Below the pieces are notes generated by a model that saw only the letters and a list, made by a program, of their open reading frames with translations, made no database searches and had not been told where the DNA came from. DNA of 64,000 bases, taken from Cyanoderma ruficeps. Taxonomy: Eukaryota; Chordata; Aves; Passeriformes; Timaliidae. The stretch covers positions 30,484,574-30,548,573 of the forward strand of contig VZDJ01007747.1 of the NCBI GenBank assembly GCA_008694505.1, read 5' to 3'. The translations under genes were made by a program, and so were the position numbers. Below are positions 1 through 12,468 of this stretch, one piece after another; position 1 is the stretch's first letter, and every line of letters starts with the position of its first letter.

Positions 1-1334
1 TATGGCATCATTCTGGGAATATTTATCACCAAACATACACAAAATACCGCTCTTCTTCTCTGGCCTACAAAACCAATGAGTTGCATTGTGTTGCCTCCTC
101 TGTGGTTTTGGGGCTAGGAGACTTCTAAAATGGAACAACTGAATTTCAAACTTGAATCTGTCACTCAGTCATTGACTTCAAATCAAACTAATATTTTGTT
201 TCTTCACACTATAAAAATTAAGTCATTAAAAGTCATCAAAAATAAGGCACTTTCATAAATAAATAATTTCTTAGTCTGTATTTGACCATGGACATGTTTC
301 AATGTTTAATCTGCTATAAAAGTTTTTATTAAAATAAGGAAATCTTTCTAACCACATATAATAGTACAATGAATTAAAGAACAAGATTTCTGCTGTCACT
401 CATATGTACCGACCTACTTAACTATGCAACACAGGTCAGATTTGTTTGATATAAAATGTTTTGAAGAGGTAGAAAGAAAGCAGAGTAACCTTAAATTTTG
501 GTATTAAGATACGATACAAGATACAATAAAAAGTGTCTTTGAATGCTTCCTGTCTTACTGTCACACTGCTGGTATGTGTTTCCTCCAGATTTCCAAGGAG
601 AATTTACCTTAAGGTTATCTTAAGAGCCTTATTCATCTTCTTCACTTACGTGTAACTACTATAGAAGAAACAGTTTGTTATTACTACACCACGTTGCTGC
701 ACAACAGTCACAGTCTCTCCTCAATCAGGAAAGAGTGCTGTCAATATAGAGATTCCAGGGCCTGGTTAAAGCATGGTCTAGAAAGCCTGAGAAATGCATG
801 TCCCCACCTTCTACTCCAAACAGCAAAATCAGAAATTAATGCATGCACTTCAGTTTGGTTTTACTAGATGCCGTGATTTCCAGTACTTAGCCAAATTCCA
901 GGACAAGGGTATGGATGTACAGACAAAATGACAATGTACTTACAAAGCTATCCTGAATGGGCAGTGAAAAACTTAGAGATCCAGAAAGAATAGATATTTT
1001 TTGTATCATGTTCTCATTTTCCCCACCATCCCCACTCCCCCCCAACTTATGTATAGGATACATAACATAAAAGCTTGTTTTGATGGGAGAAAAATGAATT
1101 AATCCTTCAAGTACTACTAGAACTCTGCTCAGAAGGGACCATATTACTGTAGATTGTTATTAAGAACAGTAGGTGACGTTATTAATTGTTTGTGGGAAAT
1201 GTGGTGACAGCAGTGTTCAGTAAGTTCAGGGTTAAGTTATGAGAGTCTTAGTTTTGAGAAGTCCTTGAAAAGTGCGACCACTGCTTTTTAGGGGCTCATC
1301 CAAAAAAAAATTATCAAAATATTTAAATATTGCT

Positions 1335-1349
1335 GGTGCCCTCTGCTAG
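1335..1349 (-). promoter_or_regulatory. CTCF-like motif
   Basis: Read on the minus strand the site is CTAGCAGAGGGCACC. It agrees with the vertebrate CTCF core consensus CCASYAGRKGGCRSY at 14 of 15 positions, with T in place of C at the second. This is a sequence match only. Occupancy would need ChIP data. Confidence 0.45.
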
Positions 1350-1739
1350 TTTTCAGGACTTAACACATGCCCCAAAGCATATAATGGAAAATAGCTGCAG
1401 CACATTAATTAGCACTAACCAGCACTAACTGAAGTTAAATGACATTTTATTACTTCCTTGTGAATAGTTTTTTAGCCTTTAGCTAATTCCAATAAAAAAA
1501 AATCTCACAAATGTTCAATTTGAAAAGATTCTGTTGTCATATAAAAAGCAAGCAGTTTTTGTGGCAATAAATCTGAAAAATTCACTTTACTAATGATCTG
1601 CCATTCTCTTTCAGCAGTATGCATTAGACTGAAGTGTGCATAAGGATTTGCTACTTTTAAGAAATGGCAGCTAGTAAATCAGTTGCAGGGAGATCCTTTA
1701 GCTTGCATATTATTGCAAAAAAAATTTATTCATTTTCAC

Positions 1740-1755
1740 ATATATATATATATAT
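1740..1755. repeat. (TA)n microsatellite
   Basis: An uninterrupted alternating A/T run of about eight dinucleotides, seen directly. No function is implied. Confidence 0.85.
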
Positions 1756-2659
1756 TTCAGTGCCAAACCTAATTTAAAAAACAGAGTTCATGTAAAAAAT
1801 GAACAGCAGGCAAAGGTCCCTTGCTGTGACTGATTGCATTAGTTACACTACTGCTTCAGGTATAACCAGGATTATTTGTCTTTCTGACATTACCACCATG
1901 ATATGAGATTCAGTATGCTAATATGCTAATCTAGGGTTATAAAGCATTATTGGTCCTTTGTTTCTTTCAGTCTCTTAATTAGGGACTTGTTTAGAGTCAT
2001 CCATCTTTGCTCACATTTATGCAAATATTTCAAATTATTAACAATAGCATCAATAGGGTCATGTTTATCTGTTTTTTTCAAGAAAATATTTTTCTAAAAG
2101 CCTTATATAACTAGTCTCATTTAGATAGAGCAGAAACTTATTCTGCTAATAAATCTAGATGTTTTGAGGAGCAAAGAATTACTGCCTGTTAATTTAAATT
2201 ATATATATGTGCTGTGTCAATAATACATGAATGAAAACCTCCATCAATTGTACATCACTATTTTCAAATAATAGTTTGGAGTGACACACAAAATAAGCAG
2301 TGGTAACAGAATGGCCAGCATGCAGCTAAGTGATTATGTATTTATATATTTTTTAATCACAAATTATTCTATTTGCATTGAATTAAAAAGGAAAAAATAG
2401 TAGAAAAAATATAAATCTATCTAATATCTGGTTTTAAAATACTGACTGGTAGTTTCCCTTCAGTTTTGTTTGTGTTCATTGATGATCCATGAGGGACTGG
2501 AAAGAGGTCAGAAATCCCTTCCCCTCACCCAGAGGAGGGACGTGGGTGGAGGGCAAGTGGGAGCAGACAGGGCTGAGCAGACTCAGTTGACTCTTCCCTG
2601 ACCTGTGACCAGGTCTCTGTTTTCTTCCTCTCTCCTTTTCTTCGTTTGCTTCCTTCTAG

Positions 2660-2995
2660 AGCTTTGGCAGTGACAGTGAGAACAATGAACCACCTTCTCG
2701 TGAAGGAAGATGTGGTGTGATCAAAGCACCCACTCAGCATAATTCAACATGCTCTAACAAGGAGTTACATTTTGTTCCACCTCGTGCCATGGGATTTCCC
2801 AGGAAATGGCCCTTTGGTGCCTACCTGGGCTCTGCAGTTTCCCCAGTGCTTGTGGTTCTGAAGTGTAAACGTGGTGTTTATGAATATGGTGAAAGTGGCT
2901 CTCTCCTTGCTGATCTTCCTAATGAGCTGGGTGCTTATTTTGCTATGCACTTATGTCAGCCTAATGCTAAGGGCCTGAGAGGCTTTGCAAACTGA
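2660..2995 (+). other. Unrecognised 111-codon open segment, possible terminal exon
   Basis: An uninterrupted frame begins exactly after a TAG at 2657-2659 and runs to a TGA at 2993-2995. That TAG is also the AG of a strong 3' splice-site-like context: an almost pure pyrimidine tract over roughly 2615-2657 ending in CTTCTAG. The first codons read SFGSDSENNEPPSREGRCG. Internal ATGs occur but the frame has no ATG near its start, which would suit an internal or terminal exon rather than a free-standing gene. Local GC content is higher than the flanks, and an A-run follows the stop. I do not recognise the peptide and see no domain. It could be a lineage-specific exon, a decayed retrocopy or chance. 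No upstream partner exon or canonical close poly(A) site is evident. Confidence 0.25.
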
Positions 2996-5900
2996 AAAAA
3001 AACCCTAAAAGTTTTAATGAGCTTTGAAAATTAATTCTTACTGGTGCCAAAACAATATGTGGAATGACTGAGACGAAAGGAATTTGACATAATTCTGCTC
3101 GTGTATGAACTTAGAGAATATTGCATTTGAGCACATTTATAGTTAGCTTTGTAACAAAGCTGATAAGCTGATTTTATAAAATTGTTTGGCTGGTTTTTGA
3201 AAAGGTGTTTTCAGATTTTCTTTGTGGACTTGGTTGGTTTTTTTTCATTTGTTTTTTAAAAATCTTAAGTTTATGAATGATTTTCATTACAAAGTACATG
3301 CAACAAGTCTTGAATAAGGTACCTGCAACTGAACCATTCTTTTGAAATGTCTTAATCATGCCTAATTCCAGTGCTTCCCAGTAGTGTGGAAACCAAAAGG
3401 ATTTTTTCTTAAATGTTGAGTCCTGTTCACACCTGAAGAAGACTTGTTTTGTAGAAGAGCAAGAAAATAATGCTTTGATGAAGCAAGAATTCTGTGGTTT
3501 TCTTTGGAGCTTCTGACAAAATCAGTACTGGAATTTTACCTGTCCTTTTGTGAAAAATTAATCCTAATTTTTAAAGTATTATTTCAAACCTCAATTATCA
3601 CTATTTTTTTACTGTTTCCAGACAAGGAATATATAGAAAAGGAAATATTAAAAATGACCACTTTTTTTTTTCTTCTAAAGTAATATAATGCATTAAAATA
3701 GGAATTTACCTCTTAGTATGAAAAGGCTCTCTGCTAGCACATAAAAAGTCAGATCAGCAAATGAGATAGAGGTATTGAAATAAACTTACTGTTCTGATTT
3801 TCAGAATATATTCTGTTTGTCAGGAAAACCATCTGAAAACTGCAGTTTGCTAGCCTGCTGTACATTGGTATACATGTCAAAAATGTTTGAACACTAAAAG
3901 CAAACTGGATTTATGTAGAAAAAACCTTAAACTAAGCATGAATTTCGTTAGTTCTTGACTGATTACAGCTCTCTAAATCTACAGTCTCTTGTACAAAGAC
4001 CCTTCAGTCTGTATTTTAAATTATATATGGTTAATGGGAGTAGTTCAAAATTAGTTGCAGATCAGTATCTGTAACCTGCAAAATATTGAGTTAATTCCTT
4101 GTGCTTAGACATAATGTAGCTGTGTATCTTCAGGATATATTATGAAATAAAACAGAAACTTGAGTTTGTATGTGAAAATTGGCTTGAAAGTCTAGGAGTT
4201 ACTTTATAAGTCTAGCAAGTGTTACTGGAGCAAGGAAAACTGAGTGCAGAGTATTCAGAATAAGGAAAAATGTGGTAAAGGCCAAGAAAAAAGGGAGAAG
4301 CAAACTTAGAACAGTGAGGAATTGCTTGGCTCCTTTAAGGTGTTATTGGCTGTAAACAGTTAGGGCACTTTTGGTGGAAAGTTTTCTGTTGAGTGTCCAT
4401 GCCATGGTATGGTATGACTTCTGCTGGTGCATTCTGACTACCCAAAGACTTTATTTTCATGTTTTTTCCTCCACAAAGTGTGTCTCCCCCATTTGTTTAT
4501 ATATATTCTGCCTTTTTGTTGCTGTTGTAGTTGTGCAGACATGCCAGTGAACGGCTGGTACAACATAAGCAGTTTGTGTTCATTGTTTGGCTGTATTAAT
4601 TGGGCATCCTGCATGAATAGATTTGTCTCCTAAAGAAATGCATTATTAAAGACTCCGTGTTTGCAGTGGTCATATCTCATTATTTAAACATGTTTAGCAT
4701 GCCTTCCTGTTAAAAGCACAAAGAGCTAGTTCAGTATAGATGAGGTAATTACTAAATGTCTCTCACTTGAGAGTGACTCTGCAGGTAAACCAGCCTTTTG
4801 AAACAATTCCCTTATTAGCAACAAGCATATTTGAGCGTTGTTGGCATAGATTTTGTTTGCATTTAGTTAGGAAAAGGTTGCTGCTTAGAAAAGCAAAGGG
4901 TAGTTTGACCAAAACCTCTAATCTGATTTTACTGTAGGTCAGTACCTTTGTCATGTTCTGCACCAGAGCTCCAGACTTGCATTTCAAATGGAAACAGCCC
5001 TTTCTATGAACAGTACCAGCCCTCTGTGAACATGTATCATTTATCATTTTATTGGAAGCAGCAGAGGATGCTCTAAAAATAGATGTGTAAATGATGGACA
5101 GTTCATGATTTGTTGGCATGGAATCAAGACATGACAGAAGGGACCAAACCAACCAATTGCATCCTCACTGCTAAGGTTACCATGGAAGCTTTAACTCTTT
5201 ACACACCCTCCATCTCCTGCTCACATAACTTGTGCAGTGCACTTTAATTGTCATGGATGAAGCGTATTTCGTAGAGTAAAATCTACCTGCCCGCATTAAC
5301 TGAAGCTGTCAGACATGATTTAGGAACCTATGTATATTCCATAAATTCTCATGGGAGAATAGAGTTACCTCTGCCAAGGTCTTGAGGCAAAAATAGAGTA
5401 GACATGCAAATTTGAAATGTAAATAAATGCTCATTTGTGTAAATGTAAATATATTTACATAGTGAGAATATAAGGAAAATATCCCCAGTCATGAAACAAA
5501 AAGGAAGGGAAAAATTAAAGACAGGTGGAAAAATGAAGTCTTTTACCTAAGTCTCTTCAACCCATTTCTTTGTGGCCTGCAAGCATCTCATTTCTTACCC
5601 ACCCTTCAGTTCAACCAGTCTGCACAGTATCCTCATAACTCTGAACTTTTCTTCCTTTTTTATCATTTCAATGTATTTTCCTCTTTCAGCTACATACAAT
5701 ATTTAATTTAAAGGCCCCGTTGTTTAATGCAGGCATCCCAAAGCTTCCTGCAGAAACCACTCCTCAGTTTATTCCAAATACAAACATTGAACTCTGTCCT
5801 TTCATCTTCACAGACAGTGTGGGAAGAAAATAATGGCTTTTAACACTTATAATATTGTGCTTTCCCAATTGTTGATACCCTGAGTGGATGTAGTGATAGG

Positions 5901-8900
5901 AAGCTTCTTCTTTTTTAACTTCCTATTTTCTGACAAGTAACAGAGAAGTCTGACAGGAGCTGTGGTGAGCCTGCCCTATTTCACTTCATTTATCTCAGAT
6001 AAAAAAAAGGCATATCAGCAGGTAGATAACAGTATTTAGAGTGTCTCATTTCTGGGACAAATAATTTTCCTCATTTTCTCGATATTTAAGCACCAAAGGA
6101 ACATTCCTTTTCTCTACATTTCTATTGACTGGAACCCAAATAAGAGAGGTAAAACTTTCAATCAGATTCTCTTTGACCTTTCTGATAGTACAAAGATAAA
6201 TGCATTACAGTGTCCTCTCTGCCTTGGAATTTTCTTCTGCCATAATCAAACATTTTGTTTTCTCACACAGTTACTACAGGTTTTCAAATAAAACTGGGGT
6301 GGGAAAAACAAATACACCTCATTTTTCTTTAGCTTCAGTCTCAGAAATACACATTCCACTTTGATTTCAACCTAATAAATGAATATGCATTCTGTTTTGC
6401 ACGGTTTACATATATAGCGGTTATATCTGTTCCTCATGGCAAGTAGTGCCAGAATTTTAACTGAAGTATGACAACCAGATCTAGGTAGAATTATGTCTTT
6501 CTCTGAGTTGAATATGTTGTTATGCGTTAAAGAGTCTCTTTGCCTGAAAACAGTTTCAGAAATTCGGGAATTTTTTTTATTTTTTTTTGAGCTCCCAGAG
6601 TTTACAGAGTATCATGGGTAATCTGAAAGTTGTGGCATGTACACAGCAATCTCTTGGAACCTCCTAACAACAGGCAGCTGATGTAAAGATGTAGCTTCAT
6701 ACAAGCTGACATCTGAATATATAGCTACCAAACATGCTCAGGTGAGTTTTTTTGGCAGCTGGTCCTCACTAGGCCCCCTGCCTATGACTGTGATGTCAGT
6801 AGTTCTGTGCAGACTCAGGGGTTCTCAGTACAGACCAGACAGGAAGGGCATGTTCCAGCACACTGTTCTCACTGTGTATGTGCTCATGGGTCAGTTGTAG
6901 GGCATGTCAAAATCCAGAGGTTTTTTCACTCACTGAATACATTTTATGGATGTGTATTAGGCATTACCTAGATGGTGTTCCGGTCCTATGTGGGATTCAA
7001 ATCAAAACCCATCATAGCTATAAGCCACGCATGTGATCTCAAACTTCTATCACCCTGTTATTTCTAAGTGCTTCCAAGCTTTCCTTTCTCCCATTTAACA
7101 TTTGTAGAGAAATATGAAAGGAGGTTTGGATTATGATGTTACATCAAGTGAGAAATCGTGTTGAAATATCTCTTCCTTATTCACAGAATATAAAAAGCTA
7201 AAGTTTGTCAACTCCAATGCTTTTTCTAGCCCAACTAATACAGTGCTAAATGAGGAAAAATGATTAATACCAATCAGGCAGTGAATTCAGCTCCTTTGTT
7301 CTGGTATGTCTTCCACTTGTTCCTCATGTTGCTTGGATCAAAATTTGATATTACTTTGGAACTAAGGTACAGCTAAGCTAAGTTCTAGCATTCCTGATTA
7401 TTTTTAGCTGCAGGATTGCCAGAAGCCTCTGTGTAGTATAGGTAGCATCCTATGCCGTTTCATCCAGAACATTTTGCACACTTTGGATTTCAAAGGGTTT
7501 GTGAGCTTCAACATTTTATTAAGTCATTATAGTTGAGACTTCTTATGAAAAAAATCTTTACCTTTAAGATGAAAATTTCAAAGAATTTTGGAGACCCTTT
7601 TATCGTGACCCCATAGTCAGATGTTACTTTATAAAGTAAAAGTCTTCTTCTCCCTTTTCCAAATTTTGGTTTTTTTCACAGCCAGAGGTGTACTCTGCCT
7701 TTCCTTTTTCTCAACCTTTCGCAGCAGCATAGCATACTTAAAGCCATTACAGAAATTGAAACAACAAAATTAGAGTGTATTAGGTACTTTAAGGTTTATT
7801 ACAGTAGACAGAATACCAGGATGGACAACAGGATATGCAGATTATACTTTTGGCTCTTTATGTTATGAAAAGCAACTCTCTCTTACTTTGTTTCCGTATC
7901 TAAATGTCAGCAACAAATATTCCTGCAAAACACTTTTGACAAACACCTTGAGCTTTTGGGGAAGACATAAAATTCTGTGTACTATTGGTTGGGAAGAGCC
8001 CATATATACAGAAATTAAGCACTTCCCAGAATACACTAATACATTGGTGAAGTTGAATTCATAGTAGAAACTGAATTTTTCTTTGCACAGAATCTGACTC
8101 ATAGACAAGAATATTTACAGAGTAAAGTGCTACTTGTCAATATTCCTCTCAAGGTAACCTACCAGATCTCATTATCTGCTTCAATAAACCACAGTAACAA
8201 TGAGGCCTGTTGCTTTTCACAGTGCTATTATTGCTGTTATCCCAATCACATGAGGTGAGATTAACTATGTTCACAGGATTTTGAAAAGGATGCAATAGGA
8301 TTTACAAATAAGGTATTTTTCTTAAATTGAAAATAAAGGTGCAAGAAAAGAAACATAATTGAAAAACTGTGACTCATTTCTCTAAAAAACCTGAGATGCA
8401 TGCCTATTCATGTACCTTCTATTTTTAAAAAGGTACTGACAGTCTAAGGCTCTCCATCAGTCTGTGTGAAAGCAGGCAGAAATATTGAGCAGAATTTTGT
8501 TATGAGTGTCCTTTATTTGATATAACTATCAAACAGCACAGCCTAAATAAGGCACTGGGTTTCAATAAAAGTCTTTTTTTGGGGAGGCCGGGGAGATGGA
8601 GGGGTGCAATATTTGTGATTTTTTTTAAAGAACTGAATCATGCTTTGGTAAGACAAACTTTTAATTTGACTAGTTTTCTAGAATACAAGGTATCTGTTTT
8701 CAGAATGATTAAATGCTTTTCCATTAAAGCAAGTTCCTTGCTTAGCTGTTTCTGCAGAAAAAAAAGTTATGGCAAGCACTTTCCATTGTGGTCTGTACTG
8801 CCCCATGCAGATTCTAGCAGCTGGGAATCCTCTCTCTCCCCTCATGGCACAAGCTGTGAGAGTAGGTTAAAAGTATAGCTCTCGCCTGTGTAAGTTAAGA

Positions 8901-8975
8901 CATAAATTATTAACTAGTTAGTAAGTAGAGACAATACCTAGCTGTTCTTGCAGCAGTTCACAACTAGGAATTGTG
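2996..8975. other. Non-coding stretch, no gene seen
   Basis: AT-rich DNA with many stops in all frames. The longest open frame (4763-5152, minus) has no recognisable domain. The only structured element I noticed is an 18-bp perfect palindrome at 5443-5460. No clear transposon remains. Confidence 0.6.
5443..5460. repeat. 18-bp perfect palindrome with forkhead-like halves
   Basis: ATGTAAATATATTTACAT is exactly self-complementary, so it contains two head-to-head GTAAATA elements that resemble forkhead (FOX) sites. A third GTAAATA copy lies in direct orientation about 26 bp upstream near 5419. The palindrome is seen directly. FOX binding is inference. Confidence 0.6.
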
Positions 8976-9029
8976 AGCACAGGAATTAGTAGCAGTTGCA
9001 CAAGCACAGGAATTAGTAGTAGTTGTAAC
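8976..9029 (+). repeat. Two-copy 27-bp tandem repeat
   Basis: Units at 8976-9002 and 9003-9029 share the core AGCACAGGAATTAGTAG and differ at only a few positions. A degenerate partial copy precedes them (CAGCAGTTCACA near 8951). This is a recent small tandem duplication. No gene overlaps it. Confidence 0.75.
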
Positions 9030-11634
9030 AAGATTAAGCAGTTTCCCATGTTCAGGCTGCAGCAATACATGTGCTCCACAGAGAAAAATCCATGTTGCCA
9101 TATACTCACCAAAAACACAGCCAATAGGCTGCAAGGCCATCACACAACTGGAGAGAAAAAGTACAGAATACCTCATTCTGTCTCTACCCTTTCATATTCA
9201 GTTAGTAGTTTGAAACATAAATCTTGAGGCTAAAATGTTAAGCATCAACTTGAAAATAATAAAAAAACCAGTCTTGTTTTGCAGTCTCCAGCTGACCCTG
9301 GTCACCTTTCTAATGCTGGCACACTTATTTTAAATACTAAATACAACTGTGCCAGCATACTGTGTAGTACTCCAGTATTAAATAAATACCAGGTAGCATT
9401 TTAAGCCCATTTTGTACTTTCGTAAGAGACTGCATATTACAAATCAATAGCAAATTAGGTCCATTACCTTTGGGACCACTGACTTATGTAGGTCTTGTTG
9501 CTCACTGATTGTGTTACAGATTGCATGGGGGTTTTGCTTTTTTGATTGTTGGGTTGGTTTTAGCTGAGTTCCTTCAATTAGGAGAAGAGAGACATTATCT
9601 CACAGATTACTCCTCTCATCTCTGTGAAATCTCATGCTTTCTCATTCTTTCACTTACTCCAAAGGGGACTGTGTCTACACTAAGACAGAGTCAAAAGTGT
9701 GTCCAGATGAGTCTTAGCCCAATTTATTAGGACATCTTCCTTATTTTCGAACAAAACACAGCCAAACCATTTTATTTTCCACAAGCAGATGCACTGGAAA
9801 TCCATCTGTCTTTTTGGATCCTGTAACAGATGCTATCTTGCTTTCCAGTGTCATTGAATTCTGCTCATGGATGACCCATGCTTCATTTGTACTTGATTTT
9901 CATTTCATTTATCCTGAACCTTGTAATAAAGCTCTGTAGTGTTCAGTAAATTACACAGAATTGAAAGCCAGCCACATGAACTATTAGCATGCCATGAGAC
10001 AATTATTTAGGGCTCATCACTGCCAAAGTATTAACACATTCAAGAACAGAATAATTTATATGTTGGATATTTGGCAGCAGCTCCCTCTGTACAAAGCAGT
10101 TTATCTGCTGGGATAAAGAATTTCTCCAAAAGAGTTCATTAGGGCAGAAATATGTATTTCTGATCAAAATTTCCTGAAATGGATCTTATCTTAAACATTT
10201 ATTACAGAATAAGTTGACTGTGCAACCAAAACTGGCATATCAATGCTAAATTTGTTTCATGCAGCAAGCAGTGGCTTGTCTTATCAATATAAATTTATAT
10301 TTATTAGAAAAGATAATTGTTTTAGCAATTGAGGAACTCTATGGCTACATCTAATTTCATTTATCTTTCAGTTAGTGCCGTGCTTGAAAAACAAAACCAT
10401 TGTGCAGATATTCTTGGTATTTGCAAGATTTCTGACAGGACTTTCTTTCCCAGTACAATGGACAAACAGACTGTGAGTCTCCAGACGCTGCCTTTTTCTT
10501 TTTTGGGGTGAACATGACCAAAGTGTGCATTCATGTAAGTCTGGGATATATGCTGACTTCCATTAAACACTGTACACTTCGAATAATTTTTCTGGCTGAA
10601 GCTGATCTGAGGGACCAAATGCTTTTATAGAAAAAGTGGTATTCAATGTTTTCCCAATTAAATAGATATCATATGCCCATCAGATTTTTCAGTTCAATCA
10701 TGTTTCACCTAAATACAAAGCTTAGATGCTTTGTTTCATTTTATTAACATTTACCAGTTAGGATATCATACACCTGGGATGACATTTTGAATGCATATAA
10801 GAACACAATCAATGCCTAGGGAAGCTCTTTACTGAGATGAAAAAAGTATACATTATAAAAACAAAGCAGTCAGCAGTCAGTGTGAATGAAGGTTAAGTTT
10901 CCCACCACTCTGGAATAATTTAGAATTTATTATGGTTCTGAAATTCCATATTTTTATGTTAGGAAAATGCATTTCCCAAACCCTTTTTTGTTTGTTTAGT
11001 TTTCCATTTTTGAAAAACTGTTTTAAAAATAGCAAGAACATCTTAGATATTCAGTTAAAAAAAAAAGTACCAGAGAATCATAAGTAGTATAATATGAAAA
11101 TATGAAAATTAAATAACTGTTTCAAAGAATTCTAGTAGCTTCAGTTAAAATTTTTTACCCCAGTCTACTTCTGTGAGGAACTGGTTTACAGAGATGTATG
11201 AATAGACAAGAATTAAGTTGGATCAAATAGAAGAAAAAGTATTGGGGAAAACAATGGGTTGGGTTGAGTTTCTATAGGTTCATTCCGCTTCAGTGATCCT
11301 GTTTTTGCAGTTAAGGTTCTGTATGAATTTAACTCTCAGCAGCACCTCTGATAGTGATTGCTAAAATACAACTCTAGTTTCAGATAATTATTATATTAAA
11401 TCTATAGCCTGACACTTCAACTACGTTTGCAACAATATGAAGTGGTGATTTGGGAATAGGACAGATTCAAAGATTCATTCACAGAACAAGTTTCACCAAT
11501 ATAAGTCATCAGAATGAGGAACAACTCTGCAAGTCATGCAGTTTTTCAAAATGCCTCAGAATTTGTTCGGGATCATTGAAAATTCTCCCCATATGGATGA
11601 AAAATACCAAACCAAGGACAGTGTAATAATCTTC
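9030..11634. other. Non-coding stretch, no gene seen
   Basis: AT-rich DNA with only short, unconvincing open frames. I saw no repeat with clear boundaries before the LTR that starts at 11635. Confidence 0.6.
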
Positions 11635-12463
11635 TGTCTTAGTTTAAGACAATTTGAAGGAGAACTCTGGACTGAGTTGCCTCTCTTTATAGGTTCAACC
11701 AAGTCCTTTTCACCAAAAAGGAACAAAACCAGTGAAAAAATAAGAGTTTACTATTAAAAGGAACAGCAACAGTTGATAGATAACCACCAGACACAAAACT
11801 GCTGAATGTGGCAGACTCCCCAGAACAGGGACCCAAACCTGCCAGGTACATCCCCTGCCAGGATGGCACTCCTCAGCCCAGGGCATGGTTCAAAGGACAA
11901 AGGGAAAGAAGGTGTCGGTCTTTCCCCTGCCCCACTCTGCTCTGGTCATCTTCCTGGCTGGAGCTCCCACTGCTATTCTCCAGATAAAGGACTAGAAACC
12001 CTCAGGAGGAACTTGCTGTCCATGTGGCAGGAGGCAACAGGAGCAGGCAAGGCAAAGTGGCTGGGCTGGGACAACTCCAGTCTTCTCTCCTGGAGCAGGG
12101 GCCCGAGTAGCTCAAACCTGAGATCTGAAATCTCTCCAAGTGAGAGGAGACCTATGAAGACAGAACCCAGAAAGGAAAAGCCTTTGCCTGCACTGCCTTG
12201 GCCCTATAGCAAGAAACCAAGAGCCAAGCCATGTGGGCAGCGAGCTCTGCCTAAGCAAAGACCAAGAGTCCAGTGAGGTAAAATACGGCAGAGGGGCCAG
12301 AGCTGCCTGCCCGAGCAGAATTTAAAGCACCTCTGATACCACCCCCTCTCCCCTTACCAGAGTCCTAAAGAGACAGTAACAATTCTGGAACTGAATATCT
12401 GGAACAGTATGGAATGCAATGGCATTTTGGGTTACCCACAACACCTCCCCTGTCTGCAAAACA
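11635..12463 (-). mobile_element. Solo LTR of an endogenous retrovirus (candidate)
   Basis: This 829-bp element begins TGTCTTAG and ends AAAACA on the + strand, giving short inverted ends TGTYTT. It is flanked by near-matching 5-mers, TCTTC at 11630-11634 and TCTTT at 12464-12468, consistent with an aged target-site duplication. On the minus strand the 3' portion has a TTTTAATAGTAAAC stretch (variant poly(A) signal AGTAAA) and ends AAACTAAGACA. That resembles songbird ERVL/ERVK-type LTRs as I remember them. It is richer in G and C than its surroundings, which explains the 156-codon open frame at 11806-12276. I see no gag, pol or env nearby, so it is a solo LTR. The family name cannot be fixed without a repeat library, and the 12463 end is the less certain boundary. 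Confidence 0.6.
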
Positions 12464-12468
12464 TCTTT

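Larger units (their letters stand above)
1..2659. other. Non-coding AT-rich flank or distal intron
   Basis: I see no exon, RNA gene or recognisable transposon in this stretch. It holds a short TA microsatellite near 1740 and a CTCF-like motif at 1335-1349. From about 2470 the base composition becomes noticeably richer in G and C, leading into the candidate exon at 2660. Its position upstream of the KCNIP4a promoter means it is either intergenic or inside an intron of longer KCNIP4 transcripts. The sequence alone does not decide this. Confidence 0.6.

Noticed and set aside
4763..5152. 129-codon minus-strand open frame
   Set aside because: No recognisable homology or motif. One chance frame of this size is expected in 64 kb.
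11806..12276. 156-codon + strand open frame
   Set aside because: It lies inside the candidate LTR on the strand opposite to the element and has no recognisable domain.
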